NCBI GenBank assembly: GCA_007131435.1 | Contig: SLQM01000029.1 | Span: 1-17,237, forward strand | Direction of reading: 5' to 3' | Length of the DNA: 17,237 nucleotides | From: Syntrophomonadaceae bacterium | GTDB taxonomy: Bacteria; Bacillota; Dethiobacteria; DTU022 | In this document: in pieces, positions 1 to 6,724 of the stretch | Position numbering within the stretch: position 1 is the first letter of the stretch | Layout: each line of letters opens with the position of its first letter | Translations under genes and position numbers: made by a program | The notes under the pieces: generated by a model | Told to the model about the DNA's origin: nothing | What the model saw: only the letters and a program-made list of their open reading frames with translations | Databases searched by the model: none

Positions 1-1064
1 GTTCTAGCATTCCATTCATGACTGCATCCACCTGGCCTACTTCCACTCCGGTCCGGTGATCTTTAACCAGGGTAAAGGGATGGAAGGTGTAGGTGCGGAT
101 CTGGCTTCCCCAGGCTATTTCACGCTGATGCCCGCGTTCGGCATTTATTTCTGCTTCATGTTCCTGCCTGTAAACTTCGGCGAGTTTCGCCTGGAGGACG
201 CGCATGGCCTGCTGCCGGTTGCTGTGCTGCGAACGGTCATTCTGACAGCTTACTACAGTGCCGGTCGGGAGGTGGGTGATACGCACAGCCGAATCTGTTT
301 TATTTACATGCTGGCCTCCCGCACCGCTGGCCCGAAAGGTATCTATTTTCAAATCATCGGGATTAATTTCAAATTCCTCTTCTTCCACTTCCGGTATGAC
401 ATCCACAGACGCAAAGGAGGTATGGCGGCGCCTGGAGGTATCGAAAGGCGATATTCTAATCATGCGGTGTACGCCCTTTTCAGCCTGCAGGTAACCATAA
501 GCTGCATGGCCGCGGACAATGAGGGTTGCGCTTTTGATACCCGCCTCGTCATCAGGAAGCAGGTCAACCAGCTCAACTTCATAACCTTTTTGCTCACACC
601 AGCGGGTGTACATCCGCAGCAGCATTTCTGCCCAGTCCTGCGATTCAAGGCCGCCTGCCCCGGGATGCAGTGAAACAATGGCAGGGGAAAAATCATAGCT
701 GCCACCGAGGAGCGTTTCAAGCTCCATCTTGTCAAGCCTGGTCTTTATTTCATCAAGCAGCCCACCGGTCTCACTAATTGCTTCTTTCTCATCCAGTTCA
801 TTTTCTTCAGCCAGTTCTAAAAATACGCCAACCTCTTCCAGCATCTTTTCCAGTTCCTGCAGGGGGCGGATCTGCTCGCGCAGGGCTCCCTGTTTTTTCA
901 AGTATTCCTGGGTTTTAGAGCTGTCTTCCCACATGGCCGGATCGCTGGCTGCAGCTTCTATCTCTTTTAATTTTTCAAGCGCGGCATCATATTCAAAGAG
1001 AAACCCTCATTTCCTCGAATCTCTGCTGCTGTTGGGCCAGCTCTTCCCTGTATTCCTTTAGCAT
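1..1064 (-). CDS. prfB: Peptide chain release factor 2 (programmed frameshift; 3' end cut by window edge)
   Basis: RF2 recognises UGA and UAA stop codons in the ribosomal A site and triggers hydrolysis of peptidyl-tRNA. The reading frame has two parts. An ATG at 1064 starts a 23-codon segment (MLKEYREELAQQQQ...) that ends at an in-frame TGA (995-993). Shifting +1 at the preceding CTT restores a frame that stays open to position 2, giving about 354 visible residues. The SPF anticodon-like tripeptide lies near residue 205 and the GGQ catalytic motif (GAGGQHVNKT) near 246, both where RF2 has them. The last ten or so residues should lie beyond the left edge. An AGGTGG ribosome binding site precedes the ATG, and secA ends only 8 bases upstream, so the two are co-transcribed. 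The in-frame stop is the known autoregulatory device of prfB, not a mutation. Confidence 0.97.
992..1008 (-). promoter_or_regulatory. prfB programmed +1 frameshift site
   Basis: On the coding strand the site reads GAGGGTTTCTCTTTGAA. The slippery CTT codon (998-996) is followed directly by the TGA stop (995-993). A purine-rich GAGGG upstream can act as the stimulatory internal Shine-Dalgarno. Low RF2 makes the ribosome pause at UGA and slip onto UUU, then continue with GAA. Two details differ from the classical E. coli site: the gap between the SD-like element and CTT is longer (about 5-6 bases rather than 3), and the base after TGA is A rather than C. Confidence 0.9.
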
Positions 1065-1072
1065 CTAACCAC

Positions 1073-4000
1073 CTACTTTCCACAACACTTCTTATACTTC
1101 TTACCGCTGCCGCAGGGGCATGGTTCATTACGCCCAATCTTGTCAACTGTAACCGGTTCGGGTTTAGGAGCCCGTCCTGCCCGGCTGTCTCCTGCTTGCC
1201 CGGGTCCTTGCCGTGTACTGCCCTGGCCGCCGGCAGCTGCTGCCCTGCCGCCGCCGACCGCTGCTATCCTTGGACGCAAGCCTGTTGCTTCCGCCGCAAC
1301 AGACTCCCTTTGCGGGGCTGCTGTTACCTTTACATGGTAGACGGCACGCACCACATCGGCCTGGATCTGCTGGATCATGTCTTCAAACATATCAAAACTC
1401 TGGCGTTTGTATTCAACCAGGGGATCTCTCTGGGCATAAGCCTGGGTATGGATTTCATGGCGCAGTTGATGCATGGCATCAATAAACAGCATCCAGTGCC
1501 TGTCCACGGTACGCAAAAGGATAACCCTTTCCACTTCACGCATAATTTCAGGGGTATTCTCTGCTTCACGCTGATCGTAAAACTGGTGTGCTTCCTCCAG
1601 CAGCAGGGGACGCGCTTCATCAATTTCCCTGTCCACCAGGTTTTCAAGTGATAGCTGCCCTTTGCGCACAAAGAGGTCTTCAGCCCTTTCCAGTAAGGCG
1701 CGGGAATTTTCATCATCTAAAAATCCCGTTTCAGCTGTATATTCATGGATCAGGCGGTCAACATTTTCTTCCACCATGTCCAGGATCGGCTCTTTCATGT
1801 TTTCGCCTTCCAGCACCCGACGGCGCTGGCTGTAGATTACTTCCCGCTGGGCATTTAAAACATCATCATAGTTCAGCAGGTTGCGGCGAATTTCAAAGTT
1901 CCTTGATTCAACCTTCTTCTGGGCATTTTCAATACCCCTGCTGACCAGCGGGTGATCTATCGGCATATCTTCTTCAATACCAAAGCGATCCATGAGCGAG
2001 GCAATGTTATCCCCGCCAAAAAGACGCATCAGGTCGTCTTCCAGGGAGACAAAGAACTGTGATGAACCCGGGTCGCCCTGGCGGCCGGAACGGCCCCGCA
2101 GCTGGTTATCAATTCGCCTGCTTTCATGACGCTCTGTTCCCAGGACATGCAATCCACCAAGCGAAATTACCTCATTACGCTGCTGCCTTGTTTCTTCCAC
2201 TGCCCGGTCGATAAGTTCGCCGTAGCGCTTGTCCCATTTAAGTCGGGCTTCATCATCAAGTTCAGCTTCCGTCATCCCGAATTCCGTTTCCAATTTTTCT
2301 TTAACCATAGATTCCGGGTTGCCACCCAGGACAATATCAGTCCCGCGACCGGCCATGTTGGTTGAGATAGTAACCGCTCCCCTGCGGCCGGCCTGGGCAA
2401 TAATATAAGCCTCCCTGGCATGGTTTACAGCATTTAAAACTTCATGGTCAATGCCCTGCCTTTTTAGAATCTTGCTGAGCATTTCAGATTTTTCAACAGA
2501 AATTGTGCCGACCAGGACCGGCTGTCCGCGCTGCTGGCAGTCAATTATTTCTTCTACTGCAGCTCTGAATTTCGCCCGGTCGGTCTTGTAAATCAGGTCA
2601 GGGCGCTCCTCCCGGATTAGCTGTTTGTTGGTTGGGACAGCCACAACATCCATCCCGTATATTTTCCGGAATTCTTCTTCTTCAGTCAGGGCAGTTCCGG
2701 TCATCCCGGCAATTTTTTCATACATCCTGAAATAGTTTTGAAAAGTAATGGAAGCCACAGTCCTGGTGGCAGCCTGGACCTCCACCCCTTCCTTGGCCTC
2801 GATTGCCTGGTGCAGGCCGTCAGAATAGCGGCGCCCGGGCATTAAGCGGCCGGTAAACTCATCTACTATCATTACCTTGCCGTCCTGGACAACATAATCA
2901 ACATCCCGTTCAAAGAGGGAGTAGGCTTTAATCAGCTGGTCAAAATAATGACGGTGCTCGCCTGCAGCATCAGCTTCTTGCTCATCATCCAGCTCTGCTT
3001 CCGCACCTGCCCTTTCCAGCCGCAGCAGTTTTAATAGCTCCGGGTTAACCCGTTCGAGCTCCCGGTAGCCTTTATCTTTGATGTCTGCCAGGCGGGTAGC
3101 TTCGTCTATAACGTAGTAAAGCTCCTCATCCAGGTGGTTCAGCCGCTTCTCAGTCATCAGGCGGTGCTTGGTCCGTTCTACAAGCTTTTCAACTCCCGGT
3201 TCCTTCATGATTTTCATCAGTTTTTTATTCTTGGGGGCCCCGCGGCGGGCCAAAAGCAGCCTTTCCCCTGCTTCATCGCCCTCTTCAGCCTCCAGGTGTT
3301 TGCGGGCCTCATCCAACAGCTCGTTAATGTCGCGCCCCTGTTTGCGAATCAGGTGCTCAACCTCTTTTTTCCACCGCCCGTAATCTTCTTTCGTTTCAAC
3401 CCTGCTGCTGATAATCAGCGGTGTCCGCGCTTCATCGATTAATATGCTGTCAACCTCGTCCACAATGGCATAATGCAACTCCCGCTGGACCATATCCTTC
3501 TTGTAAAGCACCATGTTGTCCCGCAGGTAATCGAAACCAAGCTCATTATTGGTGGCATAGGTTATATCCTTGCTGTAAGCCTCCCTGCGCTCTTCAGGCT
3601 GCAGACCCTGGATCACCACACCCACGCTCAGCCCTAAAAACTCAAAGATCGGGCCCATCCAGTCACGGTCTCGGCGGGCAAGGTAATCGTTCACTGTTAC
3701 AATATGCACACCCCTGCCTTCAAGGGCATTGAGGTAGGCCGGAAGAGTGGCAACCAGGGTCTTACCTTCCCCGGTTTTCATTTCTGAAATCCGGCCCTGG
3801 TGCAGGACAACAGCGCCAAGGATTTGCACATCAAAGGGGCGCATTCCGGTAACCCTTTTAGCCGCTTCCCGGGCCAGGGCAAAGGCTTCCGGCATAATAT
3901 CATCAAGGCTTGCCCCTTTTTCCAGGCGATCTTTAAGCTTTGCCGTTTCAGCTGGGAAACTGCTGTCTTCAAGGCCTGACATGCGGGACTCAAGCAGGTT

Positions 4001-4081
4001 AACCTCTTCAACCACCCTGTTCAGGCGGCCGATCTCTTTTTCATTGGGATCGCCAAATAGCTTATTAATGATTGAAACCAT
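1073..4081 (-). CDS. secA: Protein translocase ATPase SecA
   Basis: SecA is the cytosolic motor ATPase that drives preproteins through SecYEG. The 1002-residue protein has Walker A MKTGEGKT (101-108), the DEVD Walker B box (208-211), the IDEARTPLIIS stretch opening the preprotein-crosslinking domain, the VDEFTGR motif (about 406-412), the helicase motif NMAGRGTDI, and a C-terminal SEC-C zinc motif (CPCGSGKKYKKCC) preceded by a low-complexity Gly/Ala/Arg linker. It is longer than B. subtilis SecA (roughly 840 residues). The extra length sits mainly in the preprotein-crosslinking region (about residues 230-380) and the C-terminal tail. The ATG at 4081 is supported by AAAGGAGC upstream. prfB follows 8 bases after the stop, the usual Firmicutes arrangement. 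Confidence 0.98.
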   Translation of the reverse strand: MVSIINKLFGDPNEKEIGRLNRVVEEVNLLESRMSGLEDSSFPAETAKLKDRLEKGASLDDIMPEAFALAREAAKRVTGMRPFDVQILGAVVLHQGRISEMKTGEGKTLVATLPAYLNALEGRGVHIVTVNDYLARRDRDWMGPIFEFLGLSVGVVIQGLQPEERREAYSKDITYATNNELGFDYLRDNMVLYKKDMVQRELHYAIVDEVDSILIDEARTPLIISSRVETKEDYGRWKKEVEHLIRKQGRDINELLDEARKHLEAEEGDEAGERLLLARRGAPKNKKLMKIMKEPGVEKLVERTKHRLMTEKRLNHLDEELYYVIDEATRLADIKDKGYRELERVNPELLKLLRLERAGAEAELDDEQEADAAGEHRHYFDQLIKAYSLFERDVDYVVQDGKVMIVDEFTGRLMPGRRYSDGLHQAIEAKEGVEVQAATRTVASITFQNYFRMYEKIAGMTGTALTEEEEFRKIYGMDVVAVPTNKQLIREERPDLIYKTDRAKFRAAVEEIIDCQQRGQPVLVGTISVEKSEMLSKILKRQGIDHEVLNAVNHAREAYIIAQAGRRGAVTISTNMAGRGTDIVLGGNPESMVKEKLETEFGMTEAELDDEARLKWDKRYGELIDRAVEETRQQRNEVISLGGLHVLGTERHESRRIDNQLRGRSGRQGDPGSSQFFVSLEDDLMRLFGGDNIASLMDRFGIEEDMPIDHPLVSRGIENAQKKVESRNFEIRRNLLNYDDVLNAQREVIYSQRRRVLEGENMKEPILDMVEENVDRLIHEYTAETGFLDDENSRALLERAEDLFVRKGQLSLENLVDREIDEARPLLLEEAHQFYDQREAENTPEIMREVERVILLRTVDRHWMLFIDAMHQLRHEIHTQAYAQRDPLVEYKRQSFDMFEDMIQQIQADVVRAVYHVKVTAAPQRESVAAEATGLRPRIAAVGGGRAAAAGGQGSTRQGPGQAGDSRAGRAPKPEPVTVDKIGRNEPCPCGSGKKYKKCCGK

Positions 4082-4127
4082 AGAAAAGCTCCTTTCAAAC
4101 TACAGGAGTCAGGTTTTAATTGCGGCA

Positions 4128-4153
4128 GGCGGCCTTTAGGAACACTGGCCGCC
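4128..4153. other. GC-rich hairpin between secA and the upstream gene
   Basis: Arms GGCGGCC (4128-4134) and GGCCGCC (4147-4153) form a perfect 7-bp stem around a 12-base loop. On the minus strand no U tract follows, so a rho-independent terminator is not well supported. If the candidate promoter at 4174-4203 is used, the hairpin lies in the secA 5' leader about 35 bases before the ribosome binding site and could affect mRNA stability or expression. Confidence 0.4.
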
Positions 4154-4173
4154 AACAGCCAATGATCATAGAT

Positions 4174-4203
4174 ATTTTACCACAGCCGTTATGTTTTGAA
4201 CAA
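4174..4203 (-). promoter_or_regulatory. Candidate sigma-A promoter for secA-prfB
   Basis: On the minus strand TTGTTC (4203-4198) and TAAAAT (4179-4174) are separated by 18 bases. The -10 matches five of six consensus bases, the -35 only three. It lies in the 127-base gap upstream of secA and would start transcription near 4167. Read-through from hpf and the nucleotidyltransferase-like gene is equally possible. Confidence 0.3.
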
Positions 4204-4208
4204 AAGAA

Positions 4209-5324
4209 TTACTGCCGGCCCGGATCAAGCTCGCTGCACAAAGCCCAGAGGCTGCCGGCAACCAGGGAGTGGCCTCCCAGGATAACAGGGATCCTGCACT
4301 CTACAGCGGCCCTGGTAAATTTTTTAAGCCAGGGGTTTTCAATCTCTTCCCACTGCCCGAGGTCTGATAAAAAGCGGTCCCTGTCCGGAGGATTCTGCCC
4401 GTAATGGTGTATAAGAACCCTGCTGTCAATAAATGCGCAGCGGGCAACCTGTGCCAGGTAGTCAAAAAACCGGTCAATTCCGGCATGATCTATCAGGAGA
4501 CCCAGCAGCGATATTACCTCGTTCGCTTCGATCCGTCCCAGCGATTTCATGCCGCGCTCTTCGGAAAAGACCCTTAAGCGCAGTTTAAGTATTGCATTCA
4601 ATCTCCCGATTACCGGCGCGCCAACCCTGCCAATCAGGGCTACGTCTTCATATTCCTCAGATAGCACAGCCTTGGCTTTTTCGAGTGTCCCGTAATCCAG
4701 GTCGAGGCTGTCCAGGGCCTTCCTGGTTCTTGGCCCGGGAAAAGGGCCTGAACCAAGGACGAGTAAATCTGAGGGGGTGTCAATGTCGAAGAGCAGGCCC
4801 AGGGTGTGGGGCATTAGCTCCATGTCGAGGCCCAGTTCATCCCGCAGGGTCAGGGCCAGGCTGTTGTCCATAGCCGGAAGTTCAATACTGTCGATATTTA
4901 AGGGTACAGTGAAGGCAGCCAGGTCAACTGACTGGGTATTGTTGGTGTAAACAAAGTTATCCCGCTCCAGTAACTTCCGGCAGATCATATCCAGCTCTTC
5001 CACCGTGATCAGGGGGCAACCGGCTCCGTTGAGACAGATTACCCTTTTTAAGCCGTGTTCCCTGATTACTGCTTGAAGCTGCCTGCCGAAATGAAATTGA
5101 GCGGGATCAGTTGAATTAAGCGTAACCTCTGCGCCCAGGAAAGCTGCAGGCTCTGCCAGCTCAGGCCTGTTAGTATGCAGGTATATCTTCCCCAGGCCTG
5201 AAACCAGGCTCATTTTTTCAAGGTTGTCCAGGAGAGCAGCCTGGCGAACCAGGACCATTTTTTCTTCTACCGGGCTCTGCGGATTAGATCCCTCAAAAAC
5301 AACTGCGCTTACGCTCTCTATCAT
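4209..5324 (-). CDS. Nucleotidyltransferase-like (MobA/CofC-type fold) protein with unassigned C-terminal half
   Basis: I do not recognise a specific function. The N-terminal half (about residues 1-190 of 371) resembles NTP-transferase Rossmann-like folds: alternating strands and helices, LNGAGCPLI at 98-106 where these enzymes usually carry an Asp-Xaa-Pro-Leu metal-binding segment, and FDIDTPSDL at 179-187, which matches the DIDTPEDL-like segment of CofC/MobA-type enzymes. The usual N-terminal glycine-rich nucleotide loop is not evident, so catalysis is doubtful. The C-terminal half (about 190-371) is an uncharacterised domain with a LGGHSLVAGS segment at 349-358. No signal peptide or membrane segment is seen. 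GAGGT before the ATG supports the start. The gene begins 13 bases after hpf ends and is probably co-transcribed with it; it sits where Bacillus has hpf followed directly by secA. Confidence 0.55.
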   Translation of the reverse strand: MIESVSAVVFEGSNPQSPVEEKMVLVRQAALLDNLEKMSLVSGLGKIYLHTNRPELAEPAAFLGAEVTLNSTDPAQFHFGRQLQAVIREHGLKRVICLNGAGCPLITVEELDMICRKLLERDNFVYTNNTQSVDLAAFTVPLNIDSIELPAMDNSLALTLRDELGLDMELMPHTLGLLFDIDTPSDLLVLGSGPFPGPRTRKALDSLDLDYGTLEKAKAVLSEEYEDVALIGRVGAPVIGRLNAILKLRLRVFSEERGMKSLGRIEANEVISLLGLLIDHAGIDRFFDYLAQVARCAFIDSRVLIHHYGQNPPDRDRFLSDLGQWEEIENPWLKKFTRAAVECRIPVILGGHSLVAGSLWALCSELDPGRQ

Positions 5325-5337
5325 TTAACGGACCTCT

Positions 5338-5877
5338 TTATTCCGGCTCTATCAGTCCGTAATCACCATCTTTACGCTTATAGACAACACTCACAGAGTC
5401 GTCATCGGCATTGCCAAAGACAAAAAAGTTATGGCCGAGCAGATCCATCTGCATAATAGCTTCTTCCACTGTCATCGGCTTCAGGGAAAACCGTTTTGTT
5501 TTAACTACCTTCGGCGCTTCCTCTTCCATCCGTTCTTCTGCTTCGATAGCGGCATGCTTTTCACTGATAATCCGCACACCCCTCTGGCGAAGCGTTTTGC
5601 TCATACGGGTTTTGTACTTTTTAACCTGGCGCTCAAGCTTGTCTACAACCATGTCAATTGATGCATACATATCACCTGTCGATTCCTCACCACGCAGGAT
5701 TAACCCGTTAAAATTAAGGGTTACTTCAACTATATGCTCTTCCCGAATAACGCTTAGTACTACCTGGGCATCTGTAGATTTTTCAAAATGCTTTTCAAGT
5801 TTGCTAAGCTTTTTATTGGCATAGTCGACTAAGGCAGGTGTGGCTTCAATATTCTTCCCGCGGACGTTAATTTCCAT
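5338..5877 (-). CDS. hpf: Ribosome hibernation promoting factor, long form
   Basis: Long HPF binds the 30S decoding region and dimerises 70S ribosomes into inactive 100S particles in stationary phase or starvation. The 179-residue protein has an N-terminal S30AE domain (about 1-100, starting MEINVRGKNIEAT, with basic LERQVKKYKTRM at 81-92), an acidic linker (about 106-122), and the C-terminal dimerisation domain (about 126-179, including KPMTVEEAI and GHNFFVFGN). Both length and two-domain layout fit long HPF rather than the short enterobacterial form. AGGAGG precedes the ATG. The gene has a sigma-H-like promoter upstream and lies in the conserved hpf...secA-prfB neighbourhood. Confidence 0.96.
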   Translation of the reverse strand: MEINVRGKNIEATPALVDYANKKLSKLEKHFEKSTDAQVVLSVIREEHIVEVTLNFNGLILRGEESTGDMYASIDMVVDKLERQVKKYKTRMSKTLRQRGVRIISEKHAAIEAEERMEEEAPKVVKTKRFSLKPMTVEEAIMQMDLLGHNFFVFGNADDDSVSVVYKRKDGDYGLIEPE

Positions 5878-5907
5878 TTTAACAACCTCCTGCTTATTTA
5901 TGTAGAC

Positions 5908-5927
5908 ACTATATTACTACATATAGT
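5908..5927. promoter_or_regulatory. Dyad at the predicted hpf transcription start
   Basis: ACTATAT (5908-5914) and ATATAGT (5921-5927) are perfect inverted repeats around six bases. The dyad overlaps the predicted start of transcription just downstream of the sigma-H-like -10 element. It could be an operator or an AT-rich leader hairpin; AT-rich dyads also arise by chance. Confidence 0.25.
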
Positions 5928-5955
5928 ATTCCCCAGTCCAGTACAAAAATCCTGC
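5926..5955 (-). promoter_or_regulatory. Candidate sigma-H promoter of hpf
   Basis: On the minus strand GCAGGATTT (5955-5947) and GGGGAATAC (5934-5926) are separated by 12 bases. They match the B. subtilis sigma-H consensus RnAGGAWWW - 11/12 - RnnGAATWW except for the final base. The -10 lies about 50 bases before the hpf start codon. B. subtilis hpf (yvyD) is known to be under sigma-H and sigma-B control, so the match makes biological sense. A weaker sigma-A reading (TTGTAC with a poor -10) overlaps it. Confidence 0.5.
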
Positions 5956-5971
5956 AGGCTATTTTACCTGT

Positions 5972-6724
5972 TCATGACCTGTTAAATCTTGGAGGATTAT
6001 AGGCAATTACAGCGGCATGAACCTCTGCGCCTGCATTTTTCAATTCCCGGGCGGCCTCTTTTAATGTTGAGCCGGTTGAATAAATGTCATCGATCAGCAA
6101 TATTTTTGCACCTCTCCTGAAAGGAGATACAACCCTAAAGGCGCCCTGGACATTAAGCAGCCGGTCCTGCCTGTTAATGGAAGTCTGGGAGGCAGTTTCA
6201 CGAACTTTTTCCAGCAGCTCATGATATTCTGAGTTCAGCGCCGATGCCGTATGCCTGGCTATCAAGGCGCTCTGGTTAAAGCCGCGTTCCCTCTCCCGGC
6301 TTTTATGGAGGGGAACTGGAACAACATAATCAAAACCCTTTTCTTGACGGGTTAGTAGCTGATTACCAAGCCACAGGCCTAGCGGCCTGGCAAGTGATGA
6401 GTTCTGGCGGTACTTAAGCCTGTGCAGCAGGGAACGCCAGTCAGCTTCATAGATGTGCAGGGCGTAGATTGAGCTAAAATAAATATTGCTTTCTGCACAG
6501 CCACAGTCCGGCTCTGACCTTGAAAAATTTTCGCAACGCGGGCAGATCCTGATTAATCCTTCATAACTGTTTTCACATCTGCCGCATAAAGGAATTCTAT
6601 TTCCCGGGGGAATAATTATTCTGCACTGTAAACAGCGCTCCGGGAAAAACAGCTGCAGCAGGGCATCAAAAATACCGGGTTTCTCTGCCCCGGCACTTTT
6701 TACGTTTTTCACTTTACCGGTCAA
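5972..6724 (-). CDS. comF: ComF family protein (zinc-finger phosphoribosyltransferase-like)
   Basis: ComF/ComFC-family proteins assist uptake of transforming DNA in naturally competent bacteria and also occur widely in bacteria not known to be competent. The 250-residue protein has clustered N-terminal cysteine pairs (C31/C34, C47/C50, C61/C64, C74/C76) that fit a zinc-binding domain, then a type I phosphoribosyltransferase-like domain with the PRPP-loop motif ILLIDDIYSTGSTL (208-221). The VPVPLHKSRERERGFNQS stretch (135-152) is a ComF hallmark. The start is uncertain: the codon at 6724 is TTG, overlapping the recD2 stop as TTGA, with no strong ribosome binding site. This suggests translational coupling to recD2. 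The domain content argues against a start much further downstream than residue 20. Confidence 0.9.
   Translation of the reverse strand: MTGKVKNVKSAGAEKPGIFDALLQLFFPERCLQCRIIIPPGNRIPLCGRCENSYEGLIRICPRCENFSRSEPDCGCAESNIYFSSIYALHIYEADWRSLLHRLKYRQNSSLARPLGLWLGNQLLTRQEKGFDYVVPVPLHKSRERERGFNQSALIARHTASALNSEYHELLEKVRETASQTSINRQDRLLNVQGAFRVVSPFRRGAKILLIDDIYSTGSTLKEAARELKNAGAEVHAAVIAYNPPRFNRS

Noticed and set aside
56..673. Open plus-strand frame of 205 codons at the left end
   Set aside because: It is antisense to prfB, whose minus-strand frame has clear RF2 motifs; it has no ribosome binding site and its product resembles nothing.
993..995. In-frame stop near the start of prfB, possibly a pseudogene
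   Set aside because: It is the classical CTT-TGA programmed frameshift position and the downstream frame is intact.
1196..4139. Several plus-strand open frames across the secA region
   Set aside because: All lie opposite secA, which has continuous family motifs. They are composition-driven shadows without start signals.
4128..4153. GGCGGCC/GGCCGCC hairpin as a rho-independent terminator of the nucleotidyltransferase-like gene
   Set aside because: No U tract follows on the minus strand; recorded only as a hairpin of unknown role.
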